Assembly: GCA_964636815.1 (NCBI GenBank)
Contig: CAZWTF010000002.1
Coordinates: 113,555 to 177,554, forward strand
Length of the DNA: 64,000 bases
Direction: 5' to 3'
Origin: SOIL31 sp964636815
Lineage (GTDB): Bacteria > Babelota > Babeliae > Babelales > Vermiphilaceae
Positions within the stretch are counted from its first letter, which is position 1, and every line of letters begins with the position of its first letter. The notes under the pieces were generated by a model, which worked only from the letters and a program-made list of their open reading frames with translations, ran no database searches and was not told where the DNA came from. The position numbers were made by a program, and so were the translations under genes. Below, one piece after another: positions 33,425 to 42,516 of this stretch.

Positions 33425-34621
33425 ATGGAAAACATAGAAAAAACATTAGAGCTTTTACGCTCTGGAACCGTTAATATTTATTCTGAAGATGAACTTGTTA
33501 AAGCAGTTAAAAGTGGAAAAAAGCTGAAAGTAAAACTTGGAGCTGATCCTACTGCATCTGATTTGCATTTGGGGCACATGGTTGTGTTTTCAAAATTAAA
33601 ACAGTTTCAAGATCTTGGGCATGAAGTTATCTTTTTGATTGGTGATTTTACTGCACAAATTGGTGATCCAACTGGCCGCGATAAAACACGTCCACCATTA
33701 ACTCCTGAAGTTATTCAACATAATTTAAAATCTTATTTTGATCAGGCAAGTAAAATATTAGATCCTAAAACGCTTACTATTAAATACAATTCTACATGGT
33801 TAGGCAAACTCACCAGTAGTGATTTGGTTGGCATTCTTTCCAAAGTAACGCTTGCGCGTATTACAGAACGTGATGATTTTGCAAAACGTATCAAAAATAA
33901 TGAATCAGTTAGTTTTCATGAACTTTTGTATCCTGTTTTTCAGGCGTATGATTCTGTTGTGTTAGAAGCTGATGTTGAGCTAGGTGGCACAGATCAAACG
34001 TTTAATCTTTTGATGGGCCGGTTTTTGCAAGAACAGTATGGTCAAAAAGGCCAGATTGCTATGACTACTCCGCTGCTTGTTGGTCTTGATGGCGTACATA
34101 AAATGTCAAAATCTTTGGGTAATTCAGTTGGTTTAAATGAACCAGCGAGTAACGCGTTTGGCAAATTAATGTCTATGTCTGATGAGCTTATGTGGCAGTA
34201 TTATATTCTATTGTTGAGCAAAACTGCACAGGAAGTCAAAAAGATGCAAGACGATGTTGCCGCAGGAACATTGCATCCTATGGAAGTCAAAAAGAATATG
34301 GCGCAAAATGTTATTGCGCGTTTTTGGTCAGGTGACGAAGCTGTGCAAGCGCGTCAACAGTTTGAATCTTTGTTTCAAAAGCAGGATTATTCTCAAGCGG
34401 AGCAAGTTATTTTACCTGATGGTTTTGCCAATCCTGTTTGGATTGTTGAGTTATTAAGATCTTTGGGTGCAGTTACAACCTCTTCAGATGCAAAAAGACT
34501 TATTGAAGCTGGATCGGTGCATTTAGATGATGTAGCAGTGACTGATTTTAAGGCTGAGATTGAATGGAAACCTGGAATGATTGTTAAAGTTGGCAAGCAT
34601 CGTATTTATAAGATTAAGTAA
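33425..34621 (+). CDS. tyrS: Tyrosyl-tRNA synthetase
   Basis: A 398-residue class I synthetase. HIGH box as DLHLGHMVVFSKL (about 47-59), the stretch IGDFTAQIGDPTGRDKTRP, tyrosine-site residues in the GGTDQTFNLLMGR segment, KMSKSLGN (about 228-235) and a C-terminal S4 RNA-binding domain (about 335-398, SSDAKRLIEAGSVHLDD). The longer insert and KMSKS form are those of the TyrZ-type enzyme. truB begins three bases after its stop. Confidence 0.95.
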   Translation: MENIEKTLELLRSGTVNIYSEDELVKAVKSGKKLKVKLGADPTASDLHLGHMVVFSKLKQFQDLGHEVIFLIGDFTAQIGDPTGRDKTRPPLTPEVIQHNLKSYFDQASKILDPKTLTIKYNSTWLGKLTSSDLVGILSKVTLARITERDDFAKRIKNNESVSFHELLYPVFQAYDSVVLEADVELGGTDQTFNLLMGRFLQEQYGQKGQIAMTTPLLVGLDGVHKMSKSLGNSVGLNEPASNAFGKLMSMSDELMWQYYILLLSKTAQEVKKMQDDVAAGTLHPMEVKKNMAQNVIARFWSGDEAVQARQQFESLFQKQDYSQAEQVILPDGFANPVWIVELLRSLGAVTTSSDAKRLIEAGSVHLDDVAVTDFKAEIEWKPGMIVKVGKHRIYKIK

Positions 34622-34624
34622 GAA

Positions 34625-35350
34625 ATGATTACCCCTGGATTTCTTCTTATAAACAAACCTGTTGATATTACTTCATTTGGCTGTATCAAGCATCTTAAAA
34701 GAGTAATGAGAGAAAAAGTTAAAATTGGTCATGCAGGCACCTTAGACCCTTTTGCAACGGGACTTCTGATTGTTGCGATTGGACGAGAAGCAACACGTTT
34801 AATTTCTCATATCATGGTGATGGAAAAAACGTATATTGCTACCGGTAAGTGTGGTGAATTGACCGATACGCTTGATTATACAGGCACGATTTTGACTAGA
34901 TCTGATTATATCCCTTCCCAAGAAGAAATTAAAGCCGCTATGGTTTCTTTTGGTTCTTCTTATGAGCAAATTCCTCCGATTTATTCTGCTCTTCAACATG
35001 AAGGGGAGAGGTTATATGCGATGGCACGCAAAAATAGTATGAGTGTTCAAGAATTGCAAGCCATAGCGGAAAAAAAACGCAGAACTGTGCAGCTGTATAA
35101 TTTGCAGCTTTTATCCTATGAATCTCCTCAATTTACTATCAAAGCACGTGTTTCGCATGGCACGTATATTCGTACACTAGTTAATGATATCGCTGTTCGA
35201 GCGGGTAGTTGTGCAACAACGTATCAACTTGCTCGAACGGCAATTGGATCATTTAATCTTGATCAGGCAGCAGACTTGATGGCAATTAAGACGATCGAAG
35301 ATATTAATCGTTTAATAATCCTGGTTGAAGATAGCAATCTTGTTGTTTAA
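34625..35350 (+). CDS. truB: tRNA pseudouridine-55 synthase
   Basis: A 241-residue enzyme that makes the universal pseudouridine 55 in the T loop of tRNAs. Motif II with the catalytic Asp is intact (GHAGTLDPFATGLL, about 37-50), as are the KTY motif (MEKTYIATGKCGELTDTLD) and the VSHGTYIRTL stretch. The C-terminal PUA-like extension is shortened, as in many compact TruB proteins. Co-transcribed with tyrS. Confidence 0.95.
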   Translation: MITPGFLLINKPVDITSFGCIKHLKRVMREKVKIGHAGTLDPFATGLLIVAIGREATRLISHIMVMEKTYIATGKCGELTDTLDYTGTILTRSDYIPSQEEIKAAMVSFGSSYEQIPPIYSALQHEGERLYAMARKNSMSVQELQAIAEKKRRTVQLYNLQLLSYESPQFTIKARVSHGTYIRTLVNDIAVRAGSCATTYQLARTAIGSFNLDQAADLMAIKTIEDINRLIILVEDSNLVV

Positions 35351-35357
35351 TATATTT

Positions 35358-36704
35358 TTATTTTGATGATTTGGAAGTTTCTTTTTCTTGATGGAGTTTT
35401 TTTCCATTAGAAGTTATAGTTCCGCCTGTTTTTGTTGCAATACTTTGAATTCTTTTCCATGCTTTTATGTTTTCTTTGCGTTGAAGATGACCATTAATTT
35501 CTACAACTACAACATGTATATTAAGTCCCGAATGTTTGATGACGTTATTTGTTCTGAGAGATTCAAGAGTATCAGCAATCCAATCAAGTTTATTTTCAAA
35601 AGATCCAGCTCCAACGAGTGTAAGGAAAACATTTTTTTTGTTTTCGGCAAGTGCGCAATATAATGTTCCTTCATAAGCTGCCTGCAGTGATGCCTTTGCA
35701 AGTTTTTCTGAATTTTCTTTCCAGTTGTCTGGGGATTGAGATTTGAATAATTTAGTAGTTATGCCTCTTTTTTGATTTAAATCTAAAGCTGTTACATTAA
35801 CTTGAGAAATTAAATGTGGATGAGAAATATAAACATTGGCGTCATCTGGATTTTTTTCACGAGCAGCAGAATTGAGGTTTTGTTCTTTTTTGATACCTTC
35901 AGATTGATACAAAATATTAGCGTATCCAGTAGTTACTGGAATGTTCTTCCAGTGGCCAACTCTAATAAGATTGCTCAGAGATTCTATGGTGTTGTTCGTG
36001 AGTAAATTTTCATCAATTTTGATAGGATCCCCTTTGGGGTTAATAGCAATATTAAGATTATCAAAAAAATTGATGAGTTCTGGGGTATTATAAATTTCAT
36101 ATATCCCTTTAATTGCGCAGGAAATTTGAGCTTCTTCTCCTTGCACAGCGAAGCTACTTAAGATTCTATTAAAGCCATGTTCTTTTGGATTAAAGTCATT
36201 TTTATAATTAAGAAATGATCGTTGTGGGCCTTCAAGGCCATTGGGGCGTGATGCGGTTTGAAAAACAGCACTAGGATGCATTGCTTGGAGAGATCCAATA
36301 TCAATGAGGTGTCTTAAATTAGGGTATTTTACAACGTCAACGTGAATAATTGAGAGCCTTCCGTGATTTTTAGAAGACAATTTTTTTTTAGCACTGTTTT
36401 TTAATTCTTGAAGAGTAGGGTGAGCGTGCGACATATTTTGCGCCAGATTTGTAGTTTTTTCGGGTAATGTAGGCATAACACAATTTTTTTTGAACTGTTC
36501 CACAAAATCTGATTCATCCATGCCAGTAATACATTTAAATATATCTTTACGATAAATTGCTTTTTTAGTTACTTGTTTGTTTCCTTCCCAAAATGTTGCA
36601 TCAAATATTGTTGGGCATGTTTCTGGTTCGGCTGTTTTGCTATTAAAAAAGTTAGTAAATATTAAAAATAATAAGATTGATAGGGATTTTTTTGTAGTCG
36701 TCAT
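35358..36704 (-). CDS. Secreted protein with a possible macro-like domain
   Basis: The 448-residue protein has a signal peptide (about 1-22) and a large globular part. Residues about 290-420 show QVNVTALDL, then an AAYEGTLYCALAENKKNVFLTLVGAGSF stretch (written here as two motifs: AAYEGTLYCAL and VFLTLVGAGSF) and a final HVVVVEI strand. This helix-strand-Gly-loop pattern recalls macro-type ADP-ribose binding domains of bacterial effectors. The assignment is uncertain. The protein ends in a Lys/Ser-rich tail. It is convergent with truB (7-base gap). Confidence 0.5.
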   Translation of the reverse strand: MTTTKKSLSILLFLIFTNFFNSKTAEPETCPTIFDATFWEGNKQVTKKAIYRKDIFKCITGMDESDFVEQFKKNCVMPTLPEKTTNLAQNMSHAHPTLQELKNSAKKKLSSKNHGRLSIIHVDVVKYPNLRHLIDIGSLQAMHPSAVFQTASRPNGLEGPQRSFLNYKNDFNPKEHGFNRILSSFAVQGEEAQISCAIKGIYEIYNTPELINFFDNLNIAINPKGDPIKIDENLLTNNTIESLSNLIRVGHWKNIPVTTGYANILYQSEGIKKEQNLNSAAREKNPDDANVYISHPHLISQVNVTALDLNQKRGITTKLFKSQSPDNWKENSEKLAKASLQAAYEGTLYCALAENKKNVFLTLVGAGSFENKLDWIADTLESLRTNNVIKHSGLNIHVVVVEINGHLQRKENIKAWKRIQSIATKTGGTITSNGKKLHQEKETSKSSK

Positions 36705-36805
36705 GAAACTCCTTTTGAATTTTTATACCCAGTATACGTTTGCATATGGGCAAAAAATAGAGTTTGCGTAGGATGCTGGATAATATTTAGAAAATCATAA
36801 CATTA

Positions 36806-36835
36806 TTGACAATTTGATAATTGTAAAAATATGAT
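36806..36835 (+). promoter_or_regulatory. Sigma-70-type promoter of the HAD-like gene
   Basis: TTGACA (36806-36811), an 18-base spacer and TATGAT (36830-36835). RNA would start near 36842, which is after the first in-frame ATG at 36831 and thus supports the start at 36873. Confidence 0.65.
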
Positions 36836-36872
36836 AATAGGTGATGGGGTATTTTTTAAAAATGGAGATATC

Positions 36873-37727
36873 ATGAAAAAAATGTTTAAGTTGCTTGTTT
36901 TGCTCAGTGGTTTTTATAATATTACTGGAGCAGAAAATATTACAGTTAAACAAAAGCCTATTATTATTAGTGATTTTGATGAAGTTTGGATACAGTCAAC
37001 AGGTTTAATTGGGGCGTTGGGTAAAATGGAACCTATTAAATCTGCATTAATAGCTCGAACTGATGCAACTAAGTTAAACAATTTTACTTTAAGATTGCTT
37101 GATGCGGGTAGAAATGATGCAGCTCTTGTTCCGCATATTCCGCAATTAATAGAATATATGGGCAAATCACGTCGTATAAATCAACCAATTAATAAACTTT
37201 ATCAGCATTTTAAGCATAAAGGGTCACCTATTATTATTGCTACCAATAAAGATCGTATACTTTATGATTATGCTATAGAAGAATTGGGAAATGAAATTAC
37301 CCGTACGGCAGATAAGGTTTTTGTAGCTGAGCCAAATAATGGCGAAAAAGCTCTTGAAGTGTTGAAAAAGTTTGCAGGTCAATCAACAACTTCTGAAAAA
37401 TATAAAGATATGGTTTGTAAGGCAACTAATATAGAGCCAACAAAAAAGATTTTTCATGTGCCAAGCAAAAAACCACATGTAGAATACTTTACTTATGTTA
37501 TAAACCATCTTGATGCCGATAGAGATATGATTTTTATTGATGACAATCAAAAGAATGTAGATGCATTTAACGCATTGCAAAAAGATTCTCCCTATTTACG
37601 TCGTGGCATAGTGTATCGGAAATATAATCCGGAGCCGTTTATTCAAGAACTTATTGAACTTGGCCTTGTATCAGAAAAAGAAAATAAAAAATTATTAAGC
37701 GATATTCGTCATGTAGGTAAGAAATAA
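36873..37727 (+). CDS. Secreted HAD-superfamily phosphatase-like protein
   Basis: The start at 36873 is chosen over 36831 because a TTGACA/TATGAT promoter overlaps the earlier ATG, GGAGA precedes this one, and it begins a proper signal peptide (MKKMFKLLVLLSGFYNITGA). The 284-residue product has HAD motifs: ISDFDEVW (motif I, Asp-x-Asp), PIIIATN (motif II) and MIFIDDNQKNVDAF (motif IV, near the end). HAD enzymes are mostly phosphatases; substrate unknown. Similar secreted HAD proteins occur in other intracellular bacteria, which is only a suggestion of role. Confidence 0.7.
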   Translation: MKKMFKLLVLLSGFYNITGAENITVKQKPIIISDFDEVWIQSTGLIGALGKMEPIKSALIARTDATKLNNFTLRLLDAGRNDAALVPHIPQLIEYMGKSRRINQPINKLYQHFKHKGSPIIIATNKDRILYDYAIEELGNEITRTADKVFVAEPNNGEKALEVLKKFAGQSTTSEKYKDMVCKATNIEPTKKIFHVPSKKPHVEYFTYVINHLDADRDMIFIDDNQKNVDAFNALQKDSPYLRRGIVYRKYNPEPFIQELIELGLVSEKENKKLLSDIRHVGKK

Positions 37728-37830
37728 GGTATTTTAGTGTAAAATATTGCTATCTGTCCTTTTTGTTGTTTAAAATAATACCAGGTAGTAATTTTTAATG
37801 GGGGAATTGTTAAATAAAAAGGGGATGGAA

Positions 37831-39063
37831 ATGTATAAGATAATGAAAAATGTATTAAAAAATTATTGGATAGGGCTTTGTGTGGCTTTATTAGGGGTAT
37901 CAGGACTTGCTCAAGGTAAACAGCTGAATCAGACTCAAGCAAGACAAGATGCAAAGTATAATATAGACAAAAGGTCTGTACAAGAGATTCAAAATCAAAC
38001 TACGCCAGATAGATTTACACAAACAACTGCGCATTTACAAACTAACTTGGTAAAGAATCTTATGGCAAAAGAAAGCAGCTCTCGGTATATTCCTTATCTT
38101 AATATTATTTTTGATTGTTTGGTTAAAGAGCAGGATTTAAAAAATAGTCATCGTGTTTTTTATCATACTACTGCAAATGAATATCGTTTGGCTCAGGATG
38201 TGCGTAACCGAGTACATAATCGGAAATTTCCGAATCAAAAGATAGAAGATTTTTTCTTTTTAAGATTTGATACTTTTAAAAAAGATAGTCCTTACAAAGA
38301 GGTAAGTCCAAGAAGTTTTCTATTAAATGAGTTAAACGAACATGGAATGGTTGATAATGATAGAGGAAATCTTGGGGCATTACTTTTATCTGTAAATTTA
38401 TCATTGTTCGGTAATATTGATTGGAAAAGTTCGTCTTCATGGGATTATTTTTTGAATAAGCAGCTTAATCAAAGAATTCCTACTCGTAAAGACTATGAAG
38501 AAATGATGACCGCGTTTGGCTTAACTCATAAATATATTGATGAATTGATGGCGCTTACTAAAATATATGACACAGATCAAAATACATTGTTGCAGATATT
38601 TATTCCTCAAGATAAAGTTGATGAAATGGGTTACTTGGCTTGGTCTCTTGGGATACCAAAGCATGAAAAAACAATTGCATGGGTGAATCAACATATCAAA
38701 AAAACATCAGGGAATATTGGTAGTGGTACAGATCGTAAAAATGCAATTTTAAAATTAGCAAATCAATTTAAAAAAAATCAACAAGACCCTTTATTTACAG
38801 ATCTTGTAAATAGTGTTAATGAAGGTGATTTCAGTTTAAATGCATTTTTAAAGGTGTATTGTAATACTCCGTGGCAATTGGAAGATCTTGATCATGCCCA
38901 AGCTCGTCTTATTTTTACACCAAATGGCTTACTTAATCCCTCAACAGATATTCAATTTTACCGTTATTCAACGGCGTCACCAGAGCAATTACGTGAATAT
39001 ACTCAACGTCTAAATGAGGTTATGAATAAAATATTTGCCGAAAGTGAAAAAGGGGGTAAATAA
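37831..39063 (+). CDS. Secreted protein of a three-member paralogous family, member 1
   Basis: The start at 37831 follows a GGGGATGGAA ribosome site and opens a plausible signal peptide (about 5-30), so the earlier ATG at 37798 is not used. The 410-residue product is helical and shares with the two next genes the motifs HRVFYHTTAN, FFLRFDTF, LLLSVNLSLFGN, IFIPQDKVDEMGYLAW and QARLIFTPNGLLNPSTDIQFY. No known family is recognised. A terminal TAATG overlap with the next gene shows translational coupling. The repeated 'VFYH' and 'LRFD' may mark an active or binding site, but this is a guess. Confidence 0.7.
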   Translation: MYKIMKNVLKNYWIGLCVALLGVSGLAQGKQLNQTQARQDAKYNIDKRSVQEIQNQTTPDRFTQTTAHLQTNLVKNLMAKESSSRYIPYLNIIFDCLVKEQDLKNSHRVFYHTTANEYRLAQDVRNRVHNRKFPNQKIEDFFFLRFDTFKKDSPYKEVSPRSFLLNELNEHGMVDNDRGNLGALLLSVNLSLFGNIDWKSSSSWDYFLNKQLNQRIPTRKDYEEMMTAFGLTHKYIDELMALTKIYDTDQNTLLQIFIPQDKVDEMGYLAWSLGIPKHEKTIAWVNQHIKKTSGNIGSGTDRKNAILKLANQFKKNQQDPLFTDLVNSVNEGDFSLNAFLKVYCNTPWQLEDLDHAQARLIFTPNGLLNPSTDIQFYRYSTASPEQLREYTQRLNEVMNKIFAESEKGGK

Positions 39064-40493
39064 TGAATACGACAATAAAAAGCTTTATTAATGCTTGTAA
39101 AAATATATTTGCAGCTGTGATATTGCTGAACGCGACACATATATTGCCTAAACAAATAAAATCTTTAGGTCAACAAAATCAAGAAGAAGCTAAACGTGAG
39201 GGTATTCAGCCGGTTAATTTGATGGAAAATGAAAGAAATAGAATTCCTGATTTGTATACTCAAACACAAGCGCATGAACAAATCAAAAAAATGAGGCAAT
39301 TAATTCAGGAGACATTTAAAGATAAAGTAGTTCCTTTTTTTGATATTATTTCACGAATGATTACCAAAGAAGCTGAATTAAGAGATACGCATTATGTTTT
39401 TTATCATGCAACAGCAACTATGCTTACTATTATGACAGATTTATATACACAGCTTTATTTCCATGAACATCCTGAAGCAAAAAAAACAGCGAGTGATACA
39501 TTTAGATTTTTGCGTTTTGAGGGTGAAAGTAGAGATCAGTCAGCACGTGAATTTGTAGAAAAAGAGATGCGTGCGCATGGTCTTATCGATGATAAAACCA
39601 ATGAAATGATGGCTCTTCTGTTATCTGTTAATTTATCATTATTTGGCAGTGTTGGATCTAAAACTGAATGTACATGGAAGCGATTTGTAGAAAATACGCG
39701 TTCTGTAGAAAAATGGCGTGTAGAGGCGTTAGAAAGAATGATGGACCATTTTGGATTAACTAAAAAATACATTAATGAGATTGTAGCTCTTGATAAGGAT
39801 ATTTTTGATGTTACTCCAGAAGCTTTATTGATGCAAATATTTATTCCTAAAAAGACAGTAGATGAGCTTGTGTATCTTGCATGGATTCGTGGTCTTCCTG
39901 CAAGTGATCCTATTATGAAATGGGTTAAAGAGTATCAATCATCTGAAGCCGTCCCTGTTTTATTTGAAGTGGGTAAGAAAAAAGAAAAACAAAGAGGTTC
40001 TTTAGAACATATAGCAATGTCTCGAGAGAAACTGACAGAGATTTTCCAAAAAGAACAAGATAAAAATCCTATCTTTAAACAGTTTATGGAAGAACTTAAA
40101 GGGGGAAACTTTAGTACGTATGCATATTTAAAAGCATATTGTAATAAACCGGCTGAAACCCCATATTTAAATGATACTCAAGGTAGAATATTGTTCACCA
40201 AAGAAGGACTTCATAATCCATCTTCAGGTATTCAGTTTTATTCTTATTTTTCAACGCCGCGTGAAAAGCTTGAAGAGTATACTGTTAAGCTCAATAGGAT
40301 AGTAGAAAAACTTATTGCTGAAAAAGAAGGCAAGCAAGTGATGTCTGAGCCTAAGACTACGCCAAAAAAAGTATCACCAGTTACTCCAAAGCCAGCAAAG
40401 ATACAACAGGCTGCATCAAAGAAAGTTGCTCCAGTTGGTCAGCCTAATACAAGAATTATAAATAGACCCGCTTTAAGAGCTACAGCTAAGTAG
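39063..40493 (+). CDS. Secreted protein of a three-member paralogous family, member 2
   Basis: A 476-residue paralogue with a signal peptide (about 15-35). It keeps HYVFYHATAT, FRFLRFEGE, LLLSVNLSLFGS, CTWKRF, IFIPKKTVDELVYLAW and GRILFTKEGLHNPSSGIQFY. It carries a roughly 45-residue C-terminal extension rich in Lys, Pro, Thr and Ala (about 430-476) that the others lack. Its ATG overlaps the stop of member 1 by one base. A terminator follows at 40516. Confidence 0.7.
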   Translation: MNTTIKSFINACKNIFAAVILLNATHILPKQIKSLGQQNQEEAKREGIQPVNLMENERNRIPDLYTQTQAHEQIKKMRQLIQETFKDKVVPFFDIISRMITKEAELRDTHYVFYHATATMLTIMTDLYTQLYFHEHPEAKKTASDTFRFLRFEGESRDQSAREFVEKEMRAHGLIDDKTNEMMALLLSVNLSLFGSVGSKTECTWKRFVENTRSVEKWRVEALERMMDHFGLTKKYINEIVALDKDIFDVTPEALLMQIFIPKKTVDELVYLAWIRGLPASDPIMKWVKEYQSSEAVPVLFEVGKKKEKQRGSLEHIAMSREKLTEIFQKEQDKNPIFKQFMEELKGGNFSTYAYLKAYCNKPAETPYLNDTQGRILFTKEGLHNPSSGIQFYSYFSTPREKLEEYTVKLNRIVEKLIAEKEGKQVMSEPKTTPKKVSPVTPKPAKIQQAASKKVAPVGQPNTRIINRPALRATAK

Positions 40494-40515
40494 GTCATTA
40501 TATCTAATCATTAAG

Positions 40516-40542
40516 GGACTCGTTTATAACGGGTCCTTTTTT
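40516..40542 (+). terminator. Terminator after family member 2
   Basis: GGACTCGTT (40516-40524) pairs with AACGGGTCC (40528-40536), one G-U pair, followed by six T. It separates members 1-2 from member 3. Confidence 0.75.
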
Positions 40543-40616
40543 ATTGTATTGCTTTGTTTTTTCAATTTCAATTAGGATAGAAGTAAGGCGTTTTGTCGAA
40601 AAAAGAGAGGGGGTTG

Positions 40617-41990
40617 ATGGTGAAAATTGATAAGCAGGTCATATATAAAAAAGTAGCGCTTGTTGTAATGATTTTAGGCTTTCTATCTATTGCTGAAAAC
40701 GCTGTTTCAAAAATGGTTTCTACTAAAACGACAAACAGAGTAACGCAACCTGTTGTCCCTGTTGTTAAAGAAAATGTTATACAAGAAATTATTCCAAAAA
40801 ATATTGATAAGCCCTACTTCGCTGAAGCTTCGAAGGGCAGGCCATTACAGCCATTAACTGGTAAATTATCACTTGAGCAAATTCATGCATTATCAGAAGG
40901 GCAAGGCGGAAGTGAAATTACACGTTCATTAAAAATTACTCCTATTGCGCAGATACAATCTGATAAATTTACTCAATCGCAAGCTCATATGTCATTGCCG
41001 GAGATAAAAAAACTGATTGATGCAAAATATAATACAAAGCCGTATAAAAATATGATTGATGCAATTGTAGGGCGTGAAGTTGAATATAAAGATGGTTATT
41101 ATGTTTTTTATCATGGCATGAAAAATTTGTGGTATGTTCCGCAAGATTTATATACGCGGTTATATTTTCATTATAAAAAGCTACCAGATAATCTATTGCA
41201 AAGTTTTGTGTTTCTACGTTTTGACGGTATATCAGCACCTTCTTTGGGTGTACAAGATTTCCTGATTAAAAAACTTAAAGAAAATGGTCTTATTAATGAT
41301 CATGAATTAAAAGATCTATTGTTTTCAGTAAATGTAGCACTCTTTGGTAATGTGGGCGATGACCCAGAATGTACATGGCAATATTTTATGAAAGCGCGTA
41401 AAACAATTGAGCCTGATCGTCAAACGTATGAAAAAATTTTAGATATATTTGGGTTGCCGCATAAACATATTGATGAATTAATGAAGTTGAATTCTTTTTT
41501 TACAACAGAAGAGCAAACAATAGTTCAGATGTTTATTCCAAAAGATAAAGTTGATCAGATTGGGTATGTGGCATGGATTAGGGGAAATCCTGCGCATCGT
41601 AAGACCATTGATGTGGTGTTGCAAAGCTTAAAAGATAAGAAATTTGAAAAATCTCCACTGGCGATGGATTATTACACAGCGTTATTTAAACGTGAACAGG
41701 ATAAGAATCCAATATTTGGGAATTTATTGCAACGAGTAAGCGCAGGTGATTTTAAATTAAATTATTTTTTAAAGTTTTATCGTAATTATCCTCAATTAAT
41801 TGAAGATATCAATAGATACCAAGCCCGTTTAATTTTTACTCCTGATGTGCTTTTAAACCCGCTATCTGGAGTAAAAATATTTAGATATTCAGCTGTAAAG
41901 CCTGAACAACAGCAAAAGTATCTGCAGCAATTTGATAAGATTTTTAAAAAAATTGTTGCAGAAAAACCATTAAAAGCTGTAGGCAAATAA
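40617..41990 (+). CDS. Secreted protein of a three-member paralogous family, member 3, with palindrome insertion
   Basis: The ATG at 40617 has a GAGAGGGGG ribosome site; the in-frame TTG at 40593 is rejected. The 457-residue product has a signal or anchor segment (about 12-32) and the family motifs YYVFYHGMKN, FVFLRFDGI, LLFSVNVALFGN, CTWQYF, MFIPKDKVDQIGYVAW and QARLIFTPDVLLNPLSGVKIF. Between signal and core, about residues 65-75, a family B element adds PYFAEASKGRP, absent from members 1 and 2. No function can be given. Confidence 0.7.
   Translation: MVKIDKQVIYKKVALVVMILGFLSIAENAVSKMVSTKTTNRVTQPVVPVVKENVIQEIIPKNIDKPYFAEASKGRPLQPLTGKLSLEQIHALSEGQGGSEITRSLKITPIAQIQSDKFTQSQAHMSLPEIKKLIDAKYNTKPYKNMIDAIVGREVEYKDGYYVFYHGMKNLWYVPQDLYTRLYFHYKKLPDNLLQSFVFLRFDGISAPSLGVQDFLIKKLKENGLINDHELKDLLFSVNVALFGNVGDDPECTWQYFMKARKTIEPDRQTYEKILDIFGLPHKHIDELMKLNSFFTTEEQTIVQMFIPKDKVDQIGYVAWIRGNPAHRKTIDVVLQSLKDKKFEKSPLAMDYYTALFKREQDKNPIFGNLLQRVSAGDFKLNYFLKFYRNYPQLIEDINRYQARLIFTPDVLLNPLSGVKIFRYSAVKPEQQQKYLQQFDKIFKKIVAEKPLKAVGK
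40809..40842 (+). repeat. Family B palindromic element inside family member 3
   Basis: AAGCCCTACTTCGCT and GCTTCGAAGGGCAGGC flank a three-base middle. GCCCT.CTTCG pairs with CGAAGGGC. Same DNA as in valS (30369-30405), but read in another frame as PYFAEASKGR. The ftsZ copy is in the same frame as this one. Confidence 0.8.
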
Positions 41991-42026
41991 GTCGAATGTA
42001 GTTTTTATAAAAAATAGGGGGTTGTG

Positions 42027-42488
42027 ATGAATTTTATGAAAAAAATGATTGTAATGGTGAGTTTGGTTACATTTGTTGTATGTGCAAAACAAATAAAGCA
42101 AGCATCTGCGCCACACAGGGCGCCAGCAGGATCGGTACCACAGAAGCAGGAATCGGTTCAGCCAGATATTTCAACATTGCCGACACCATTAAATGTGTCT
42201 CCTGAAGAGTATTTTGCGCGAAATAAAGCGAATGCAATGGCTCAACAACTTATTAACGATATATTTCCCAAACAAGGTGCTATTGAGCGCTTTGTATTTG
42301 AATTTAAGGATAAGTTTCCGGGCTATCATAAGGATGCAGATGTAGCATTGCTGCTAGATGCTATCTTCTATGCTCCAGAAGTTAGGAAACATATTACTGT
42401 AAAGAATACTACGTCTATATATAATTTTATTAAAGAAGCTCTGGGTAAGTCTTGGGATAAGAAAAATGAATTGATTTGGGCAAGTTAA
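42027..42488 (+). CDS. Small secreted protein
   Basis: The ATG at 42027 follows AGGGGG at good spacing; the GTG at 42024 is not needed. The 153-residue product has a signal peptide (about 5-20, ending VVCA) and a Pro/Gln-rich linker before a helical domain (about 60-150). A C-terminal 'WDKKNELIWAS' is seen. It follows member 3 of the paralogous family by 36 bases with no terminator, so it is probably co-transcribed. No family recognised. Confidence 0.65.
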   Translation: MNFMKKMIVMVSLVTFVVCAKQIKQASAPHRAPAGSVPQKQESVQPDISTLPTPLNVSPEEYFARNKANAMAQQLINDIFPKQGAIERFVFEFKDKFPGYHKDADVALLLDAIFYAPEVRKHITVKNTTSIYNFIKEALGKSWDKKNELIWAS

Positions 42489-42516
42489 AAATAATGAGTA
42501 AATTGCCGTTGTTTTA

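Noticed and set aside
36831..36872. Upstream ATG as start of the HAD-like gene
   Set aside because: It overlaps a TTGACA/TATGAT promoter and lacks a ribosome site; the later ATG opens a signal peptide.
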